DNA of 64,000 nucleotides from Bradysia coprophila (taxonomy: Eukaryota; Arthropoda; Insecta; Diptera; Sciaridae), in NCBI RefSeq assembly GCF_014529535.1, contig NC_050735.1, forward strand, positions 11,667,739-11,731,738, in the 5' to 3' direction. A program made the position numbers and the translations under genes. The notes under the pieces are model-generated. The model was given only the letters and a program-made list of their open reading frames with translations. It had not been told where the DNA came from and searched no databases. The first letter of the stretch is position 1. Every line of letters begins with the position of its first letter. Of this stretch, positions 58,131 to 64,000 are shown one piece after another.

Positions 58131-60352
58131 CGCATTCGCATCTACGATTAAATCAGTTTATGTTTTTGCTTAAAAATGACGTTTTATATAAATAGGCTTG
58201 GTAATAGGTTCAGATTAGAAAAACTTGTGACCATTCCATTTCCGTTTAGTTTGTCTGGTGTTTCACCAGACAGTAAAACACACACGTGAATAATGCGAAT
58301 GTACTGGTTATCTGCCTTCGGGTGAATGTAACATAAATTCACGTGTATGTTTACATACAGGCGGAAATTTGGTCCTCTGTAACGAAAATCACAAGAAATG
58401 ATAATTAATTGTTTATAGGATGCTACCAAGGCAGAGGAAAAGCGAAGAATTCAGACGAATTTTTTAAAGAATTCGAGAACGAGTTACTGGAACTGTACAG
58501 AGATGGGTTTTCGTATAAAGTAAGAGATAAGGTCGTACAAAAGAAAATTAACATCCGCTTGTTTATGTTGGATTCTCCTGCACGAGCTGACATCTGTAAG
58601 ATAATGAGCCATGGCAGCTACCAAGGCTGCCCTCTCTGCAAATTTACGAACAAAGTCGCTGGGCAAAAAACAGAGGCGGACGACCAAGAAGACGAGTGGA
58701 AAGGAAAAGTAATATATTCCAATCGGGTTGGGTTCACCCTGCGAACCGACGAAACGTTCAGAGATCGTCTGCATCCCGAGCATCATAAACCTGAGTACAG
58801 ATCAAAACGGTCGGTTTTAGAAGATTTGGGTTTTAGAATGATTTCCCAGTTCCCGTTAGACCCCATGCACATCATCGACCTGGGAGTTGTTTTAAAAGGA
58901 CTGGAGTTCTTGGATTGGATTGGATTAGATGGGAAGGGGGTTAGCCCAGCACCTAAGCCTCTAGTGGGCCTGTTGTGCTATTGCACAAGTCACTTGATCA
59001 TATGAATTGTGATTTTTCATCATATCTCTTCGGACTCAGATAGCTCACTGGAGTTCTTAGTCAGAGCGCAAAACGTTTCAAGTCTCGTGATTGATGTCGA
59101 CAAAATATCTGAGCGAATTGTAAAGTTTGATCGTTTTCGGCCATCTGATTTTGCTCGGGATATCAGACCTCTGAGTGATCTCACGCACTTCAAAGCAACT
59201 GAACTGAGACAATTTTTGTTATATGGTGGCATCGTTTTCCTGAAAGATTTGGTAGCTGATCACATCTACGACCACTGGCTGTTGTTACACGTCGCAGTTC
59301 GATTATTGTCGAACACCCAAAAATATTGATACTGCAGAACGCTTGTTTGACAAGTTTGTTGAGTTGTATCCATCAATCTACGGAGAAGATTCAGTTACGT
59401 ATGTCGTCCATGTTCTATTGCATATAACGTATTATTCACGGCTTTATGGGCCATTGGATTCTTTTTCTTGTTACAAGTATGAGAATTTCATACAAAAACT
59501 GAAGAAATGGATAGGAAATGCGCACGACCCACTCCAGCAAATACGTAACAGAATCGAAGAGGAGGATATGTACAATTCTAGTTCGTACACTGCTCCACTC
59601 TTCAACAAGACGGATATTAAGTGTAACGAAAAAGATTCATTCGTTGCATTGAAGATTGAAAATCAGGTCAAACCGTTCAAAGTAGTTACGATCTACGAGC
59701 AAAATTCTGAAAAATACATTGCTGTTCGGCGATGTTTAAATCTGAAGAATTTTTACACGGCTCCCATTGACTCAAGTGCGATTGGCGAAATTACTTATGA
59801 CGTTTTGGACGATGCAATAGAACACTTTAAATCGTCTGATATAATCTACAAATATTGTAGATTTCCGTTCGGCAATATTTTTGTTCTAATGCCGATTTTA
59901 CATACGGCATTCCATGCTTTCAACAGCTAAGATCTTGAATCTATTCAAGTTTTTGCACGAGAAGGGGTCGTTACAGAGTAACTAATTTATTTATTTTTTC
60001 TAATATAAAATACAATTAGTCAAGAGCCAATTCAAAGTTAAATGGCCTTATGGGTCTTTTTCGAAAACGATTGATATTGACCAATTGCCAGATTTATACT
60101 CATGTTTTAGTTATTAGCGGTTGACTCAGTATTTTGCATTGTAAGAGGTAGAGAAAAGTGAAACTCGACATGGTTTCTGTTTTGGTAGTTGTTGTTGTTT
60201 GTAAACGATTCCACACATTTGTTTAACAAATGAAAATCTAGATGTTCTTGTATTGATACTAACAACAACTCCCAAATTAGGAAACATGTCGATCACCATT
60301 CTCTCCCTGTATTCCAAGACCATAGTCTATTTTAAAGAATTTAAATTATAAA

Positions 60353-60466
60353 ATCGCTAAAACGAACTGGTGTGCATACGTTATTTTGCACCAGCTGGTC
60401 ACATACAATTCCAAATGGGACCAGCTGGTGCAAAATAACGTGTGCACACCAGTTTGTTTTAGCGAT
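60353..60466. repeat. 114-bp MITE-like hairpin
   Basis: ATCGCTAAAACGAACTGGTG faces CACCAGTTTGTTTTAGCGAT, and TTATTTTGCACCAGCTGGT faces ACCAGCTGGTGCAAAATAA around a loop of about 17 nt. The arms are about 48 bp. It lies between the broken transposase and the DUF4806-like gene. Confidence 0.7.
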
Positions 60467-60799
60467 TGTATCAATACGTATTTCAAAGTTCCATTTTAGT
60501 TACAGTATTTTCAAAGCAAACAACAGGTGCTTTTAAGAGCTCATTCTACTCCTTCTGTTTTGCTACACTTACTTTGAGACCCGACCCATTTTTGTTTTGT
60601 GGATTACTGGAGAAATCCAAAACTTTAGTAAAACTCAAAGGCAGAAAATTTGTTGTTTTTCAAAATGAGTGTAAACCTTTAGACAATTCACAATTTGTAT
60701 TGCTATCAGTTCAGTCACTTTTACTACAGTTTGTTTAACTAATTGAATGACAACAATACTCCAGACTAAACCCAAAATATATTTTACTTACAGTAAATA

Positions 60800-63700
60800 A
60801 TGGACAACAATAGTACATCTGAAACATCGAACATTCCAAAAAGCTCGTCGACATTAGCACAACCACGTAAAAATCCAGTCTTTGTTACCCTACAAAAGAT
60901 TGGAACCGGATTTACTTTCGGTAAGCATTAACGTATAGTCGAAAATGATTGTGTAAAATTCATTTGTTTTCATTGCAGTCAGACCGTCAGCTGCAACAGC
61001 ATCACAAATACCGCAAAGAACTAAACATATCTCGTCAACATCACTGCTGACGACAAATAAAGTGGCACTAGCGAATCCAGGTATTTATAACAAAATCACT
61101 ACCACGTACGATAACACAAAGATCGTGATAACTCAACATGAATCTACGTTTTTATTTGTTACGACTTCAATATGAACTTTTTTACTTTCATTGGACCCGT
61201 ACAAGTTACCGTGCTAATGTACCGTGCGTAATGTTCATTATTGACAATATCTTATTACAGAATTGTTCAAGTATTACATCTGAATGTAGCTAAAAAGAGG
61301 TTCATAAAAAAATACAATTTACTGGGAACGATGTTTTTTTACAAGTGTATTGGCAGCTTCACAACTCTGTAAGAGAATGGTGTAGAATTGTTTCTCATAT
61401 TCGCAAGCCATTGGGTTTATTTATAAATATTTGTCAGAATGAAATTTAATATCCGGACTATATATCGTGACTGTCAACAGGGAAAATTGTATGAAGTGTA
61501 AGAAACGTGATAACAAACCGAGGTGTAAACTTCTTTTCAGGTGAAGATTATTTGGGATTATTATTGGTATTATTATTCGGATCACTATGATGTGATATCA
61601 GATCATCACACATCCGCGCGACTAATATGTGAATACATTGACAGGGTGGTCCAAAGGTCAGTCTAACTTACAGTAGTCAGAAGATGACCGAGTAAGAGAG
61701 AAGAGAAACATTCACTGCATTGAAAAGAATCTTCAAGAACTGTAAATTAGAAAGTTGTTTCAAAGGAGCAATAAATATGTAACTTCCAATGTGAGCCATA
61801 GGAGTATGACAAATCATCTTGTCTCACTAGAATGTGTGTCATCATTTACACGCAAATATTACACTGCAACAACATATACAAGTATTAAGTTTAGAAAATT
61901 AAAAAATCTTGCATCGATACTGTCAATAACAGGTGTACTAACAATCTATTACATTAACATGGGAAGCTAATGTACCAACATCTAGCATTCACTGTTTCGA
62001 TAGAGTTTAACGAAAATACAACGTTTTGAAGAAATGATTTACCAATATCCGGTAAACCTTAAAATGGTTTCAGAAAGAGTACCTAATGCTAAATCGTCTG
62101 CTTCCTTAATCCAGCGAACTCAGCAATATTTTTTTCTGCTAAAATTCTTTAAAATTTTATTTTTAAAGGTAAAACCTTAAGACCACAAACGCCAGTTTCA
62201 GCAAGTCCATATGACAACAATGTGCAACATTACAACACCACTATTCAACAAAAAAAACGTAAGTGCACTATTTATGCCCTGACCTATCATTCGTTTCATT
62301 CGCAATTTTTACACTTAGAACAACCGATAAATCAAATTGATACAGTTATTCCTACGATCTCAATCACCACTAAGAAAGCCCTTAATAGACCGAACAATAG
62401 CCGAAAACCCTCTATTGCAGCTTCATCTATAACCATTTCAAAGCAAAAATCCATCAAAAAAACCTGTAAGTACCGAGACTCTCTTAATAATATCAACACT
62501 AAGTTGAGAAGTGTTTGAAGCTCCCGAATCCTCATTCATTCATTCTATTCATAGCCAGCGAAAGGCAGCCGAAGATATTGCCAACAACAAAGTTTAATTT
62601 CCCTCCACCACCCCCAAAAATTGATTTCAAAGTTTCCACGCACACACAATTCAAGACCACTGTCGATGAACCATATCAAGGTAAGAAAGAATAAGATCGC
62701 GTAATTCGTTTCCATTGGAGAGCAATTTCTCACCGCTAGGTACCGCAGTTGAAAAAACGCCAGTCTGTGCTACTGATATTAACGATGTACTTGGCAATTG
62801 CCGTTTATTCACAAAACTCACAATCGACACGGGAACAAAACAGGTCGTTCCAACAAATCCGACCGCAGTGTCAAGCGTTCAAGGTAAACGTTTTTTCTTT
62901 CGAAAAACAGTGACGTTTCTAAAATTTGTGCTTGTATATTCAGTTTCTCCAAAAGCAAATCGTCGATTTTCCAGCGATGAACTTCGGGAAGCCATTGATA
63001 ATGTTGACATTTCATCAGACGCTGTTAATGACAAAATCACCGAAATTGGGGAAATCGAATCTGGTACTGGTATGATCTACCTGTTCTGCTAAATTGTAAG
63101 CTAAATTGTTTAGATACACATGGATATGGCGAGATTATTAAACGGTTGGATCGTGTGGAAGCATTGCAACTGGCTGCAGCGAAGAGAGATGCTCAAATTT
63201 TGGTTGCAGTTAAAAAATTGTGCCTCGCTTACACTAAATACAACGACGACAACGATGAGATCAAAAAAATGTTACCAATGAAAAGCCAACCACAACTCGA
63301 CGAAATTGAAATACGACTTACAGCAGAGCCCACACTCGTAGAAAAGTTTGTAAGTAATTTACATTTTGAAACTTCTTAGTTTTCAAACACCCTTACGGGC
63401 TAGTGGAATCGTAAAATTCCTTTTGAATCTTGTGGTACTATTCAGCTCATAAGCTCTATGGAACAAGCCGATGCAATCAGCAGAACTTGCTAGGATTTAG
63501 ACATTTTCTTTTCTTTTGATACAGAGAGCATATCTTCGTGGGTTTAAGACCTCGAATAATCCTGTTAACTTCACTTCCATGCTGAGCGTGCTGATGAGTG
63601 ACGAATTGGTAGACAGTTATAACTACAAAGGAATCTTGAATAAAGCGAAATTAGAGGGCACCAAAATCGTCGATATCATACATGGTGTATCATTCGATCG

Positions 63701-63910
63701 AATTTCGGATATTTCAACTGGTCCAATTAACGACCGATTATCTCTAATTAACAATGAAATGAAATCATTATTATAGACCTGCACAAGCCGATGGATATTA
63801 AAACGTTTGCGAAATTAATGCGTGAAACCATCGACCTGGCAAAAAACCGACACCACAATGAACAATATCGTAAGCGACAAATGAAATTGGCACAACAAAT
63901 GGACTTGTGA
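60800..63910 (+). CDS. multi-exon protein with DUF4806-like C-terminus
   Basis: Function unknown; probably nuclear and possibly transposon-associated. Exons: 60800-60920, 60979-61080, 62169-62258, 62319-62465, 62555-62680, 62740-62883, 62944-63069, 63114-63349, 63525-63684, 63777-63910; 461 aa with every junction in phase (mostly phase 1). Residues 1 to about 285 are low-complexity, Ser/Thr/Pro/Lys-rich and probably disordered (IPKSSSTLAQPRKNP; FPPPPPK). A helical stretch follows (GEIIKRLDRVEALQLAAAKR). The end fits the DUF4806 pattern: MLPMKSQPQLDEIEIRL, then a helix-rich block SVLMSDELVDSYNYKG. The last exon is basic. It follows the broken transposase in the same direction. DUF4806 proteins often occur in repeat-rich insect gene families (family knowledge), so it may be the second gene of the same element. 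The long intron (61081-62168) could hide another exon. Confidence 0.65.
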
Positions 63911-64000
63911 TCCATACATTAAAATCACATGACGGGCTGGTAGAAAATTATAATTTTATTCTCTGTTTCCATTTGATGCTGTACTGAGTAAGCTCCTCAA

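Larger units (their letters stand above)
56217..59930 (+). pseudogene. CACTA (En/Spm)-like transposase, frameshifted
   Basis: Pieces of a Transposase_21/DUF4218-type transposase lie in order on one strand. N-terminal exon 56217 to about 56830: MSKRGSSQHWSGYEKKYF, then GLPKTRKNLL, and after a shift YRGIRNSLQTRKHLL, VGIDGARPFKSSKMDLWPVM and IRPFLLG. After an intron of about 1.6 kb (56831-58419) come GCYQGRGKAKNSDEFF, LFMLDSPARADICKIM, HGSYQGCPLC and FPLDPMHIIDLGVVLKGLEF. Then come FKATELRQFLLYGGIVFLKD and YGPLDSFSCYKYENFIQKLK. Breaks: a frameshift near 56655, a break near 58990-59008, and a frameshift near 59310. The family normally supplies DNA cleavage for transposition; this copy cannot without correction. 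If the frameshifts were sequencing errors the gene would be nearly complete. Confidence 0.75.

Noticed and set aside
61755-61970. 71-codon frame in the long intron of the DUF4806-like gene
   Set aside because: Not in phase with flanking exons through plausible splice sites, and no similarity recognised.

Overview
The window looks like a dipteran nuclear genome. It is AT-rich, its genes have short introns (about 50-75 nt) with GT..AG ends, and it carries a DUF1091 gene, a family typical of flies. A secreted GH71 fungal-cell-wall glucanase would fit a fungus-feeding midge such as a fungus gnat, but that placement is inference from content, not from a database match.

Five host-type genes can be modelled exon by exon with every splice phase consistent: a GH71 alpha-1,3-glucanase (2212-3685, +), a mitochondrial carnitine/acylcarnitine carrier (10648-12370, -), a secreted zinc pro-carboxypeptidase of B-type specificity (16700-18434, +), an acid lipase (33996-35522, +) and a secreted DUF1091 protein (44613-45557, +) followed by a ruined tandem copy (about 46020-46790). 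Glucanase, carboxypeptidase and lipase are all secreted hydrolases and could serve digestion, but they are not clustered and nothing in the sequence shows co-regulation.

Most of the rest is mobile DNA. There is an apparently intact pogo/Tigger-type transposon with matching terminal repeats (about 6425-10057), two decayed non-LTR retrotransposon pieces (13860-15350, 31478-32338), a miniature LTR retrotransposon with a perfect 5-bp target duplication (36678-37249), a tRNA-derived SINE (about 41310-41735), and a broken CACTA-like transposase (56217-59930) followed by an intact 10-exon gene with a DUF4806-like C-terminus (60800-63910). Around them lie many inverted-repeat elements. The largest are foldbacks at 4399-6252, 21181-24600, 42118-44330 and 48868-50881; the last is built from about 37 copies of a 41-bp hairpin unit. 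A 109-bp minisatellite fills 29875-31305.

Layout: 1-3.7 kb repeats then GH71; 4.4-10 kb palindrome plus transposon; 10.6-12.4 kb carrier; 13.9-16.1 kb LINE and foldback; 16.7-18.4 kb carboxypeptidase; 20.6-32.8 kb foldbacks, MITEs, minisatellite and LINE; 34-35.5 kb lipase; 36-44.3 kb TRIM, MITEs, SINE and foldback; 44.6-46.8 kb DUF1091 pair; 48-50.9 kb giant foldback; 50.9-55.6 kb T-rich noncoding DNA and one polar ORF; 56.2-63.9 kb transposase plus DUF4806-like gene. Repeat borders were found by eye and may be off by a few bases to a few tens of bases.
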